Assembly (NCBI GenBank): GCA_002338565.1
Contig: DDIN01000008.1
Location: 747,360 to 811,359, forward strand
DNA from: Hyphomonadaceae bacterium UBA1849
GTDB taxonomy: Bacteria; Pseudomonadota; Alphaproteobacteria; Caulobacterales; Hyphomonadaceae
Direction: 5' to 3'
Length of the DNA: 64,000 bases
The translations under genes and the position numbers were made by a program. Under the pieces are notes generated by a model. The model saw only the letters and a program-made list of their open reading frames with translations. It searched no databases and was not told the origin of the DNA. This document shows positions 50,051 to 58,890 of this stretch, piece after piece (within the stretch, counting starts at the first letter, position 1; each line of letters begins with the position of its first letter).

Positions 50051-50973
50051 CATTTATCGAGCAAATGCCTGCGAAAACTCGTTTCGTTGTCGTAACGTTC
50101 TTCATTCTGGCGCTTTGTCTGTTTCTGCTGGTGCACAGCATCCTCACCGCAGCGCCACAGCTTAGTTCTGTTGACGCGCGCCCGCTTTATTCACGCGACG
50201 CGACTTCCAGCGCGCAGGAGATTGAGATCACCACTTCTGAAGAGGTTTATACGCTCGCCAGATCAGGCGATGCGTGGACTCTACGCGAGAAAGCCGGCTT
50301 CCCTGCCCGACAGGACAGCGTCGCTGAACTGTTGAACGCGCTTCAGGTCCTCGCGCCCGCAGCCCGTTCTACGGCGCTACCAGAGCGTCATGCCGGCATC
50401 GGCGTGACAGACCCGGACCAAGGCGGATTTGGCGCAGCCATCAGAATTGATGCGCAGGACGACATCTTCATTTTCGGGCGAAAAGGCGCTGCTCAATACG
50501 GTCGCCTCCGCGGCGAAGATCAGGCCTGGCGCCTGAACCAAGTTCTGCCCCCGCTTTACAACCCGCTGCGCTGGATGTCGCTCGGAGACGACACGCTTCC
50601 GCGCCCGCAAGATGACGTGACCGCCATGAGCATTCAGGGTGGCGGTCAAACGGCAGCCATTCTGCGAGATGGTGAAAACTGGGTCACCGATCAGGGCGAG
50701 GCCGTATCAGATGCGACCATAGACGCCGCAATTTTCACATCGAGGATGCTCGAATTTGAAGATGTCCGCCGCGAAGGCCTGACACGGGCCTATTACACCA
50801 TCTATTTCAACTATGCCGATGACCGCATGCAGGCGATAGAGCTCCTGCAGGACAATGATGCCGTCTGGGTCCGCTTCCGCTTTGAGGGATTTGGCGAAGA
50901 GATGCAGCTATACGCGGGACGGGAGTTCCGTATCGACGAGCTATCGGCGCTCGATCTCGCGCCGGAACTTTAG
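50047..50973 (+). CDS. DUF4340 domain protein
   Basis: 308 residues: one N-terminal membrane segment (about 14-34), then a periplasmic DUF4340 region with repeated beta units (DAWTLREKAGFPARQDSVAE, QAWRLNQVLP, NWVTDQGEAVSDATIDA). The family is found next to GldG-like genes and has no known function. The ATG overlaps the stop of the permease gene in ATGA, so the three genes form one unit. Its stop overlaps that of the convergent DUF1223 gene by four bases. Confidence 0.85.
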   Translation: MTFIEQMPAKTRFVVVTFFILALCLFLLVHSILTAAPQLSSVDARPLYSRDATSSAQEIEITTSEEVYTLARSGDAWTLREKAGFPARQDSVAELLNALQVLAPAARSTALPERHAGIGVTDPDQGGFGAAIRIDAQDDIFIFGRKGAAQYGRLRGEDQAWRLNQVLPPLYNPLRWMSLGDDTLPRPQDDVTAMSIQGGGQTAAILRDGENWVTDQGEAVSDATIDAAIFTSRMLEFEDVRREGLTRAYYTIYFNYADDRMQAIELLQDNDAVWVRFRFEGFGEEMQLYAGREFRIDELSALDLAPEL

Positions 50974-51695
50974 CCCGTCGCCAACGGGACCATGCCGAAA
51001 TCGAGGATTTCGTAGGAGTCCTGTTCCTGCAGAATAACTACACAGGCTTCGTGCTCGCATGCGAAAGTGAAGCTGGCGCCGGACGTGCCATCCCAGGTAC
51101 CGATTTTTTCCAGCCCGGTTGCAATATTCATATGCGGCAGGTCAGTGCCGGAATTGCCACCACGGTCAGGGCTGAGAACTGTAATGCCCGGACGATAGCC
51201 GACGAGCCAGATATCTGAAGGCGCAACAGGCTGAGGCGTTGAAATTTCAACACGTGAATCCGTCACATGCACACGCGTTCCCGGATCAACCTCATGATCC
51301 ACATGATGGATACGTTCGACAATATTGGATTCGGATACGCCCGAATTTTGCGTGCAGCCATCAACAACAACCTGCGGCGTGTACGGACCGCGAAGGTCAA
51401 AGGCTTCTGCATAATTACGCTGACGAACAAGAAACTCTGGCTCGGCGTATGGCTCTTCGACGCCCATATATTCCCAGTAAGGTACGGACCATACGATAGG
51501 GAAAATATGCTGATCTTCTTCTGTCAGCCCGATCAGAATTTCGTTCGCAGTCGGGCACGCGACGCAGCTCTGGCTTGAGAACAGCTCAACCAGTATCGGA
51601 CGTGACGTCACAGAGTCGGCCTGTGCAGACAGGCCATTCAGGCACATCACACCGGCGCTCAATAAAAACAGGGATCTGAAATCAGTTTTTCTCAT
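50970..51695 (-). CDS. DUF1223 family exported protein
   Basis: 241 residues with a signal peptide (LFLLSAGVMCLNGLSAQA). The mature protein begins with the DUF1223 strand VELFSSQSCVACPTAN, which contains a C-x2-C in a thioredoxin-like context, and later QVVVDG (TPQVVVDGCTQ), again family-typical. The fold suggests a redox or thiol function in the periplasm; this has not been shown for the family as far as I know. Convergent with the DUF4340 gene. Confidence 0.85.
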   Translation of the reverse strand: MRKTDFRSLFLLSAGVMCLNGLSAQADSVTSRPILVELFSSQSCVACPTANEILIGLTEEDQHIFPIVWSVPYWEYMGVEEPYAEPEFLVRQRNYAEAFDLRGPYTPQVVVDGCTQNSGVSESNIVERIHHVDHEVDPGTRVHVTDSRVEISTPQPVAPSDIWLVGYRPGITVLSPDRGGNSGTDLPHMNIATGLEKIGTWDGTSGASFTFACEHEACVVILQEQDSYEILDFGMVPLATG

Positions 51696-51772
51696 GGGAC
51701 CAATTTAGCTAAGCTGACGCACACTTACCAATCAACTGGCTGTGACCAATAGGACAAATAGCAGTTCCCATG

Positions 51773-51808
51773 AAAAAAGCCCCGCGGCACATGGCTACGG
51801 GGCCTTTT
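51773..51808 (-). terminator. Terminator after acnA
   Basis: On the minus strand GCCCCG and CGGGGC pair around a 13-base loop and are followed by TTTTTT; the other side ends in CCTTTT, so it may act in both directions. It lies 20 bases after the acnA stop. Confidence 0.85.
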
Positions 51809-51827
51809 CTTATATTTTGGGCAGGTT

Positions 51828-54512
51828 TTAGCCTGCTTCGCTTGCCAGATTGCGCAGCACATAGTGCAGAATGCCGCCATGGTTGAAGTAATCCAGCTCG
51901 TTTTGGGTATCGATACGAAGCTTCGCCAGAACGATATCATGCTCGCCATTCGGGAACTCGATCAGAACCTCAACATCCTGACGCGGCTTCAGATCAGCAA
52001 TGCCCTTGATCGTGACGATCTCATCGCCCTTCATGCCAAGGTCTTTCCAGCCTTTGCCTTCCGGCAGCTGAAGCGGCACCACACCCATACCAATCAGGTT
52101 GGAGCGGTGAATACGCTCAAAGCTGTCTGCAAGAACGGCCCGAACACCGAGAAGGTTTGTGCCTTTCGCTGCCCAGTCACGTGATGAGCCTGTACCGTAT
52201 TGCTCACCGGCAAACACAACGAGCTCTTTACCGGCATCTTTGTACTTCATCGCCGCATCATAGATCGACATAACGTCGCCCTGAGGCCAGAGCTTGGTGA
52301 CGCCGCCTTCTGTGCCCGGAACCATCTGGTTCTTGATGCGGATATTGGCGAACGTACCGCGCATCATGACTTCATGATTACCGCGTCGTGAGCCGTAGGA
52401 GTTAAACTCGGAGACCGGCACACCATTATCTGCCAGCCAGCGGCCAGCAGGACTATCTGCTTTGATATTGCCGGCAGGTGAGATGTGGTCTGTCGTGATG
52501 GATTCAGCGAACAAGCCGAGAATACTGGCTTTCTCGATGTCGTTGATTGCATCCGGCTCCATCGTCATCCCTGCAAAGTAAGGTGGGTTTGCGACGTAGG
52601 TGGATTCAGGCCAGCCATAAGTCTCGCCGCCTTTCACTTCAATTTTTTGCCAGTGCTCGTCACCTTTGAAGACGTCGCCATAACGCGTGTCGAACATTTC
52701 AGGTGTCACGCATTCACGAACAACAGCCGTAATCTCTTCATTCGAAGGCCAGAGGTCAGAGAGGTATACCGGCTCGTTCTCATCATCATATCCGATCGGA
52801 TCCTGAGTGAGATTGATGTTCATGGAGCCTGCCAGCGCGTAAGCCACAACCAATGGCGGGCTTGCCAGATAGTTCGCACGAACATCAGGGTTCACACGGC
52901 CTTCAAAGTTCCGGTTACCGGAGAGAACTGACGTTGCGACGAGGTCAGCCTCGCTGATCGCTTTGGAGATTTTCTCCGGCAACGGACCGGAGTTACCGAT
53001 ACAGGTCGTACAACCATAGCCGACAAGGTCGAAGCCGAGCTTGTCGAGGTCATCCTGCAGACCGGCTTTCGCCAGATAATCTGTCACAACCTGAGAGCCT
53101 GGTGCGAGGGACGTCTTCACCCATGGCTTCACAGAGAGGCCCCGCTCAACCGCTTTCTTGGCGACAAGGCCAGCTGCGATCATGACAGACGGGTTTGACG
53201 TATTCGTACAGGATGTGATCGCTGCAATCACTACATCGCCATGACCGATGGAATACTCTTCGCCATCGACTTTGGCGCGCTTGGTCGCTTCATCGAGCTT
53301 GTTGAACTCGGTGCCAAGTGTTGTCGCAAAAGCGTCGGCAGCGTCGTCCAGAATGATACGGTCTTGCGGGCGTTTCGGGCCAGCAATGCTCGGACGAACA
53401 GTAGAAATGTCGAGCTCGAGCGTATCGGTGTAGACAGGGTCTGCCATATCTGCGCGCCACATACCCTGCGCTTTCGCATAGGCTTTGACGAGTTCGATCT
53501 GTTCTTCGGAGCGGCCGGTTGTTTTCAGATAGTCGAGCGTTTCATCATCAACAGGGAAGAAGCCACATGTCGCGCCATATTCCGGCGCCATGTTCGAGAT
53601 CGTAGCCTCATCTTCGAGAGACAGATTGGCAAGGCCCGGACCGTAGAATTCAACGAACTTACCAACCACGCCTTTCTCACGAAGCATGTCGACGACAACC
53701 AGAACGAGGTCAGTCGCTGTAACGCCCTCGGCAAGTTTGCCGGTGAGTTTGAAACCGATGACCTCAGGGATCAGCATGGAGACCGGCTGGCCGAGCATGG
53801 CCGCTTCAGCTTCGATGCCGCCAACACCCCAACCGAGAACAGACAGGCCATTCACCATTGTCGTGTGAGAGTCTGTTCCCACACAGGTATCCGGATAGGC
53901 GACCGTTTCGCCGTCCTCGTCTTTGGTCCAGACCGTGCGGGCCAGATACTCAAGGTTGACCTGGTGACAAATGCCTGTGCCCGGAGGCACAGCGCGGAAG
54001 TTTTCAAAGGCGGTCTGGCCCCATTTCAGGAACTCATAACGTTCAGCGTTACGTTCGTACTCACGCGCCACGTTCTTTTCGAACGAGTCTGCATGGCCAA
54101 AATAGTCCACCATGACCGAGTGGTCGATGACGAGATCAACAGGCACTTGCGGGTTAATGGCTTTCGGATCAGCGCCGAGCGCCTTGGCGGCATCGCGCAT
54201 GGCAGCCAGGTCAACGACGGCAGGAACGCCGGTGAAATCCTGCATGAGGACGCGCGCTGGACGATAAGCAATTTCGTGCTGAGCAGAGCCCTTATCGGTC
54301 AGCCATGCCGCAAAGGCTTTGATATCGTCGGCGGTGACTGTGATGCCATCCTCGAACCTTAGCATGTTCTCAAGAAGCACTTTGAGAGAGGCCGGGAGAC
54401 TGGTTACATCACCAAGGCCATTCGCCGCAGCTGCTTCGAGACTGAAATAGGTATAAGTCTTGTCGCCTACGGTAAGTGTTTTCTTGGACTTGAAGCTGTC
54501 GAGAGATGCCAT
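51828..54512 (-). CDS. acnA: Aconitate hydratase A
   Basis: TCA-cycle enzyme that converts citrate to isocitrate with a [4Fe-4S] cluster. 894 residues. The cluster ligands are in the motifs ITSCTNTSNPSVM near 425 and GYGCTTCIGNSGPL near 495. The C-terminal swivel domain has YGTGSSRDWAAKG near 770 with the catalytic Ser/Arg. The order of domains is that of IRP-like AcnA. The start MASLDSFKSKKTLTVGDKTY at 54512 follows GGAAG; ten more codons up to 54542 are unlikely. Divergent from ccmA, as in many alphaproteobacteria. Confidence 0.96.
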   Translation of the reverse strand: MASLDSFKSKKTLTVGDKTYTYFSLEAAAANGLGDVTSLPASLKVLLENMLRFEDGITVTADDIKAFAAWLTDKGSAQHEIAYRPARVLMQDFTGVPAVVDLAAMRDAAKALGADPKAINPQVPVDLVIDHSVMVDYFGHADSFEKNVAREYERNAERYEFLKWGQTAFENFRAVPPGTGICHQVNLEYLARTVWTKDEDGETVAYPDTCVGTDSHTTMVNGLSVLGWGVGGIEAEAAMLGQPVSMLIPEVIGFKLTGKLAEGVTATDLVLVVVDMLREKGVVGKFVEFYGPGLANLSLEDEATISNMAPEYGATCGFFPVDDETLDYLKTTGRSEEQIELVKAYAKAQGMWRADMADPVYTDTLELDISTVRPSIAGPKRPQDRIILDDAADAFATTLGTEFNKLDEATKRAKVDGEEYSIGHGDVVIAAITSCTNTSNPSVMIAAGLVAKKAVERGLSVKPWVKTSLAPGSQVVTDYLAKAGLQDDLDKLGFDLVGYGCTTCIGNSGPLPEKISKAISEADLVATSVLSGNRNFEGRVNPDVRANYLASPPLVVAYALAGSMNINLTQDPIGYDDENEPVYLSDLWPSNEEITAVVRECVTPEMFDTRYGDVFKGDEHWQKIEVKGGETYGWPESTYVANPPYFAGMTMEPDAINDIEKASILGLFAESITTDHISPAGNIKADSPAGRWLADNGVPVSEFNSYGSRRGNHEVMMRGTFANIRIKNQMVPGTEGGVTKLWPQGDVMSIYDAAMKYKDAGKELVVFAGEQYGTGSSRDWAAKGTNLLGVRAVLADSFERIHRSNLIGMGVVPLQLPEGKGWKDLGMKGDEIVTIKGIADLKPRQDVEVLIEFPNGEHDIVLAKLRIDTQNELDYFNHGGILHYVLRNLASEAG

Positions 54513-54640
54513 GGGCTTTTCTTCCTTCCTGCGTATATGCAAACTGGCTACACGTGGTCAGTGTGGAGGTCCGTTGAACGATTATTTATCGCCACAGCAC
54601 GCCACCTGCAATTCGTCTGTCGCCATGTTTGGAAGCTAGT

Positions 54641-55264
54641 TTGTCTGAAGACCCGTTAAATTCCGAATTTGCCTTGCAAATCAGCAACCTTACAGCCGTC
54701 AGAGGGTATAGCTTACTGTTCTCTGGTCTGGACTTCATCTTATCTAGTGGCTGCTTTGCTGCTCTTAAAGGGCCGAACGGGACAGGTAAGACAACGCTTT
54801 TGCGAATTATTGCGGGCTTTATCGAACCTGAAACAGGGAACGTATCCCGCGCTGAAGAGTTCCGCGATCAGGGCCCATTTTTTCTCGGCCATGAACACGG
54901 GCTTCGTGCCAGCGAAACGCCGCTCTCACATTTGAAGGATTGGGCGGACATGCACTTCGCCCCTCGGGACCGGATTAGCGCCGCTATTGAGCGTGTCGGA
55001 CTTACCATTCGCCAGAACGTTCCCGCCTATTCTCTCTCTGCCGGACAAAAGAAACGCGTTGCGCTCGCGCGCGCGCTCGTCGCCCCGCGCAAGCTATGGC
55101 TTCTGGATGAGCCCGCTTCTGCGCTCGATGTGCACGGTCAGGCGCTATTATGCGATCTGATGCGAGAACATCTCGGCTCCGGCGGTTCAATACTCGCCGC
55201 GCTGCACGACCCGCTGGAACTCCAGCCAGACACCATTCTGGATCTCGGGGAGTACGCAAAATGA
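54641..55264 (+). CDS. ccmA: Cytochrome c maturation ATPase CcmA
   Basis: ATPase of the CcmABCD complex that releases haem-loaded CcmE. Walker A GPNGTGKTTLLR near residue 44, signature YSLSAGQKKRVALARAL near 127 and Walker B LWLLDEPASALD near 152. 207 residues. No ATG is available at the right place: TTG at 54641 (MSEDPLNSEF) has GGAAG five bases upstream and is preferred to TTG 54629. The stop overlaps ccmB (ATGA). Confidence 0.9.
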   Translation: MSEDPLNSEFALQISNLTAVRGYSLLFSGLDFILSSGCFAALKGPNGTGKTTLLRIIAGFIEPETGNVSRAEEFRDQGPFFLGHEHGLRASETPLSHLKDWADMHFAPRDRISAAIERVGLTIRQNVPAYSLSAGQKKRVALARALVAPRKLWLLDEPASALDVHGQALLCDLMREHLGSGGSILAALHDPLELQPDTILDLGEYAK

Positions 55265-55917
55265 GAGGTGTACTCGCTATTTTCCGCCGCGAGCTGGTGC
55301 TTGCATGGGCGGGCGGCTCAGGTTTGTTCCTGCCGGCAGCCTTCTTTGCCGGAACGATTTTCCTTGCGCCGCTAGGCGTTGGCACAGAGCCCCGTCTTCT
55401 ATCGGCACTCGGTCCGGGCCTGATCTTCGTGGCGCTTTGTCTTGCCTCGCTGACGACCCTTGAGCGTATTTTTCAGGCCGACCTTGAGACGGGCGCTCTG
55501 GACCATCAACGTCTCGCAGGCCTCTCCATGGAACTGGTGACACTCGTAAAGGTCGCCGCACACTGGCTGGTGTCCGGTTTGCCGATCGCGCTGCTCACGC
55601 CAATTGCTGCCGTTATGATGCGCGCAGAGACAGTCAGCGCGGCCACCATCCTGCCTGTCCTGCTAGGAAGCATAACCATTTTCCTATGGGGCGGCGTTGG
55701 CGCCTCTCTGACAGCAGGTCTTCGCCGCAGCGGACCACTCGTTGCGCTTCTCGTCTTGCCGCTCTTCGTTCCGGTTGTGATCTTCGGCGCAGAGGAGCTC
55801 AACCATCTCCTCACTGGCGAGACGTTCGGCGCTGGCCTGAGCCTTCTTGCCGCAAACAGCCTTGCCGCACTTGCCATCTCACCATTTGCAATGTCACTTG
55901 CACTGAAACTGGAATAG
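55261..55917 (+). CDS. ccmB: Cytochrome c maturation permease CcmB
   Basis: Integral-membrane partner of CcmA, 218 residues with six membrane segments. Family features are the start FRRELVLAWAGGSG, the loop with RIFQADLETGALDHQRLAGL near 70 and LPLFVPVVIFG near 165. The start ATG lies in the ccmA stop (ATGA). A longer frame from 55150 would be inside ccmA. ccmC begins ten bases later. Confidence 0.93.
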   Translation: MRGVLAIFRRELVLAWAGGSGLFLPAAFFAGTIFLAPLGVGTEPRLLSALGPGLIFVALCLASLTTLERIFQADLETGALDHQRLAGLSMELVTLVKVAAHWLVSGLPIALLTPIAAVMMRAETVSAATILPVLLGSITIFLWGGVGASLTAGLRRSGPLVALLVLPLFVPVVIFGAEELNHLLTGETFGAGLSLLAANSLAALAISPFAMSLALKLE

Positions 55918-55927
55918 AGACACGCGC

Positions 55928-56656
55928 ATGTTTTCGACTTTCGCAAATCCGCACCGCTTTATGGCGTTGTCAAAATGGCTTCTGCCTGTGTTTGCAGGGC
56001 TTGGCATTGTCATGCTTGCGTCCGGCTGGGTCTGGGCGATTTTCTTCGTGCCGGAAGAACAGTATCAGGGCGCGACCGCGCGGATCATGTATATTCACGT
56101 GCCCGCCGCGATGGTCTCCATGGCCGCCTATGCGACTATGGCTGTCGGCAGCCTTCTCTATCTGACACTCAAACACACGCTGGCTGATGTCGCCGCGAAA
56201 AGCGCAGCCCCGACGGCTGCCGCGCTATCCTTCATCTGCCTCATCACTGGCGCGCTCTGGGGCCGTCCAACCTGGGGCACTTATTGGGTATGGGATGCCC
56301 GCCTGACCAGCATGCTGTTCCAGCTCTTCCTCATTCTTGGCTATATGGCGCTGCGTTCAGCGTTCCAGCGCGAACAAGACGCGGCCCGCGCTGGCGCTAT
56401 TCTCTGCCTCGTTGGCGCGGTGAACCTGCCAATCATCAAATTCTCGGTCGACTGGTGGAACACGCTCCATCAACCAGCAGGTTTCATCACCATGAGCGGA
56501 TCAAGCCTTGCGGGCGAGTTCTTCTGGCCGCTGCTGTATAACCTCTTCGCGGTGATGTTCGTGTTCGGCGCTCTTCTCATGGCGGCCATGCGCGCCGACA
56601 TTCAGAACCGTCAGTATGAAGCCAAGCTCGCACGTCTCAACAGGAGCGGATCATGA
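55928..56656 (+). CDS. ccmC: Haem-handling protein CcmC
   Basis: Inner-membrane protein that presents haem to CcmE. 242 residues, six membrane segments. The tryptophan-rich WWD motif is complete (WGRPTWGTYWVWDARLTS near 115) and is flanked by the haem-ligand histidines in IHVPAAMVSM (near 58) and TLHQPAGFI (near 180). Last gene before ccmD, which it overlaps in ATGA. Confidence 0.95.
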   Translation: MFSTFANPHRFMALSKWLLPVFAGLGIVMLASGWVWAIFFVPEEQYQGATARIMYIHVPAAMVSMAAYATMAVGSLLYLTLKHTLADVAAKSAAPTAAALSFICLITGALWGRPTWGTYWVWDARLTSMLFQLFLILGYMALRSAFQREQDAARAGAILCLVGAVNLPIIKFSVDWWNTLHQPAGFITMSGSSLAGEFFWPLLYNLFAVMFVFGALLMAAMRADIQNRQYEAKLARLNRSGS

Positions 56657-56832
56657 ACGAAGCACTTACCGGTCAGGTCAATTCCGGCGATGTCTTCATC
56701 TGGGCGAGCTATGTGGTCTCCGCAATCACGCTGGGCGGGGTCGCGCTCTGGACCATTATCCGCATGATGAGCGCAAAGAAAAAGCTCGCCATGCTGGAGC
56801 AGGCGAGTGCTTCTGAAAAAGACAAAAGCTGA
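56653..56832 (+). CDS. ccmD: Haem exporter small subunit CcmD
   Basis: A 59-residue protein, short enough to be overlooked, in the normal place after ccmC. It has an N-terminal polar segment, one membrane segment (IWASYVVSAITLGGVALWTI) and a basic cytoplasmic end (RMMSAKKKLAML), which is the CcmD pattern. The ATG overlaps the ccmC stop. ccmE and the later Ccm genes do not follow; a terminator does. Confidence 0.9.
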   Translation: MNEALTGQVNSGDVFIWASYVVSAITLGGVALWTIIRMMSAKKKLAMLEQASASEKDKS

Positions 56833-56851
56833 AGGGCTATTTGCCCTTTTT
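56832..56851 (+). terminator. Terminator of the ccm operon, inside the 3' end of the MarR gene
   Basis: AAGGGC-TATTT-GCCCTT followed by TTT starts at the last base of the ccmD stop. It also encodes the last residues and stop codon of the convergent MarR-type gene (56837). The stem is short, so efficiency may be moderate. Confidence 0.65.
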
Positions 56852-57466
56852 GTCCTTCTTCTTTTTCTTCTTCTCTTTCTTCTTTTTCTCTTCGGTCTTG
56901 GCGTCGTTCGTCTTCTTCTTCGCCTTCACATCGACCGGAGAATCCAGCTCCTCAAAGTCTGCCCAGTCCACATTGGCGAGCAGTCCCAGAATACCGACAA
57001 AAGCACGACGGCGATTGCGCGGGATCATGTTGAGAATGGCATCATCTGCACGCTGAACAATCGGCAAAACCGTATTCAGTGCTGCGGTTCCGTCCGGTGC
57101 CATATGTACCGACTTGGCACGCGCATCGAGCTTGGCCTGACGACGCTCCAGCAGGCCACGCTTCTCCATACGCGCGACCATGTCCGCCAGGGTAGAACGG
57201 TCAATTCCGGTCGTTTTGACAAGGTCAGACTGAGAGCAGCCTTCGTTTTCATTTACAGCAGCAAGTACCGCAAACTGACGAAGTGTAATGTCTGCGTCAC
57301 TCATCCCATCAAACTGCTCGGACGCAAATTGCTGCGCGCGGTGAAGCAGGTGACTTGCCGACTTATCAAGGCTGAATGGTTTGTCCTGATCGATATTTTC
57401 CACGGCGTGCACCCCCGATTTGTTACATGTTGACAGCGTGGCTTCACTGATAAGCATAATACGCAA
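56837..57466 (-). CDS. MarR-family regulator with lysine-rich tail
   Basis: Winged-helix transcription regulator. The MarR core is clear: LRQFAVLAAVNENEGCSQSD near 63, the recognition part TTGIDRSTLADMVARMEKRGL and the wing RRQAKLDARAKSVHMAPDG. After residue 175 comes a tail made mostly of Lys and Glu (EEKKKKEKKKKKKDKKGK), about 35 residues long, probably disordered and perhaps increasing DNA affinity. The start is uncertain: ATG 57466 or a later GTG (near 57412 or 57403) that trims the non-conserved N-terminus. Divergent from the Nudix gene. Confidence 0.8.
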   Translation of the reverse strand: MRIMLISEATLSTCNKSGVHAVENIDQDKPFSLDKSASHLLHRAQQFASEQFDGMSDADITLRQFAVLAAVNENEGCSQSDLVKTTGIDRSTLADMVARMEKRGLLERRQAKLDARAKSVHMAPDGTAALNTVLPIVQRADDAILNMIPRNRRRAFVGILGLLANVDWADFEELDSPVDVKAKKKTNDAKTEEKKKKEKKKKKKDKKGK

Positions 57467-57554
57467 TTGTTTCAGTCACGTGAAACTTGATCGTGTGCGG
57501 ATGATTTTCCCGAAATCGGGCATTATTCGACCAGAAAAAGATAAAGGGGGAAGC

Positions 57555-58094
57555 ATGTCACGAGAGCCAGCAGATTTTAAAATCGGAATTCCGGAAGGTG
57601 ATGATCGCGAGCGCCGCATGTGCCAGCGCTGTGATTTCATCGATTATGTGAATCCGAAAATTGTCGTTGGCTCGGTTGTGACGTGGGAAGATAAAATACT
57701 CATATGCAAACGCGCTATCGAACCGCGGCTCGGTTTCTGGACCCTGCCTGCAGGCTTTATGGAAAATGGCGAGAGCATTGAAGAGGGCGCAGCCCGTGAA
57801 GCACGCGAGGAGGCCTGCGCCGATATCGAGATTGAACGCCTGCTGGCCGTGTATTCCATCCCGCGCATCTCGCAGGTCCAGATCATGTTCAAAGCAAAGC
57901 TTCGCTCGCCAGACATTGCTGCAGGGCCGGAAAGTCAGGATGTAAAGCTGGTTACCTGGGACGAAATTCCGTGGAAAGAGATGGCGTTTCCGTCTGCCGT
58001 TTGGGCACTCAAACAATGGCACAGCCTCAACGGTGAAACGGTCCATCCGCCTTTTGGAAATCCGGAAGGCACGGAGCATATGACGCGCGGATAG
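57555..58094 (+). CDS. Nudix hydrolase with zinc-ribbon-like N-terminus
   Basis: Hydrolyses nucleoside diphosphates linked to another group. The Nudix box reads GFMENGESIEEGAAREAREE and keeps the metal-binding REAREE; the later Gly is Cys. A CxxC (MCQRC near residue 24) and YVNPKIVVGSVV resemble the NUDIX proteins with an N-terminal ribbon, but only one Cys pair is present. 179 residues. GGGGGAAGC precedes the ATG at 57555. Substrate unknown. Confidence 0.87.
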   Translation: MSREPADFKIGIPEGDDRERRMCQRCDFIDYVNPKIVVGSVVTWEDKILICKRAIEPRLGFWTLPAGFMENGESIEEGAAREAREEACADIEIERLLAVYSIPRISQVQIMFKAKLRSPDIAAGPESQDVKLVTWDEIPWKEMAFPSAVWALKQWHSLNGETVHPPFGNPEGTEHMTRG

Positions 58095-58097
58095 CGT

Positions 58098-58829
58098 TTA
58101 GCTGTCCGCCTCGTCTTTCTTGTCCGGCGACCAGTATTTCATGACATAAGGCAGGTTCAGAAGCATGAAGCCGATCACAATCGGGAAGTTTACAAGCTTC
58201 ATCCACGCCCAGACACCTTCCTGATCACGCGAGCCAAGCTCAATACCGAACAGCGTGTAAGGTTCTGATGGCACCAGAGTCAGGCCAAGGAAGGTCAGCG
58301 GTGTTTCCGGTGCCGGGCAGAAATAGCGCCAGATGCACTCATTGAGCACGGCCAGAAAGATAAAGAACAAACCCCAACGGAATGCGAGCGTGTTCCACGC
58401 ATTGTCCGGCAACTCGAAAGCATGCTCGAGCATCAGCTTCCAGAGGTTCTTACCCGCCGCAAGACCGCCAAGGATCACCGCCGCAAACAGAAGGTTGATA
58501 ATCGTCGGCTTGATGTAAGCAAACGCTTCCTGCTGAAGCGCGATTGTCAGCACACCGAAAAAGCCGACCACACTGCCCGAAAGGATCAGCATTGGAGGGA
58601 CTTTTTCTTTCCGCGACAGCTTCAGGCCAATCACAATCGCCGTAGAGAGCATGAGCGCGCCGGTCGCCCAGAAGATCGCTTTATCGCCGGAAAACATGCC
58701 TTCCTGATCGGGAACGCGTCCCATCAGCGTGTACGTCAGGATGAAGGCGATAGTCGGTCCGAGCTCTGCCCAAAGGCTTGTCGGGCTTTTGCTCTGTTGC
58801 TTGTCAGCAGGATCTTGTGCGTCAGTCAT
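58098..58829 (-). CDS. yciB: Septation protein A homologue / YciB family
   Basis: Inner-membrane protein of 243 residues with about six segments, linked to cell division and envelope homeostasis in enterobacteria (YciB/IspZ). The family block KPTIINLLFAAVILGGLAAG near 107, then LAFRWGLFFIFLAVLNECIWR near 150, is clear. There is an insertion between residues 170 and 205 (CPAPETPLTFLGLTLVPSEP) that standard YciB lacks. It ends four bases from the convergent Nudix gene. Confidence 0.88.
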   Translation of the reverse strand: MTDAQDPADKQQSKSPTSLWAELGPTIAFILTYTLMGRVPDQEGMFSGDKAIFWATGALMLSTAIVIGLKLSRKEKVPPMLILSGSVVGFFGVLTIALQQEAFAYIKPTIINLLFAAVILGGLAAGKNLWKLMLEHAFELPDNAWNTLAFRWGLFFIFLAVLNECIWRYFCPAPETPLTFLGLTLVPSEPYTLFGIELGSRDQEGVWAWMKLVNFPIVIGFMLLNLPYVMKYWSPDKKDEADS

Positions 58830-58890
58830 GGCTCTGTTTACGCACTATTCCGCCAAAGAGTTCAATCACATTCGCGCGGGCAGCAGGAAA

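Noticed and set aside
53241..54362. 373-codon open frame on the plus strand opposite acnA
   Set aside because: It is a shadow of the acnA coding sequence; acnA has complete aconitase motifs, and the opposing translation resembles no family.
56850..56935. T/C-rich tract that could be a simple-sequence repeat
   Set aside because: It is the complement of the Lys/Glu codons of the MarR tail and is not a regular tandem array.
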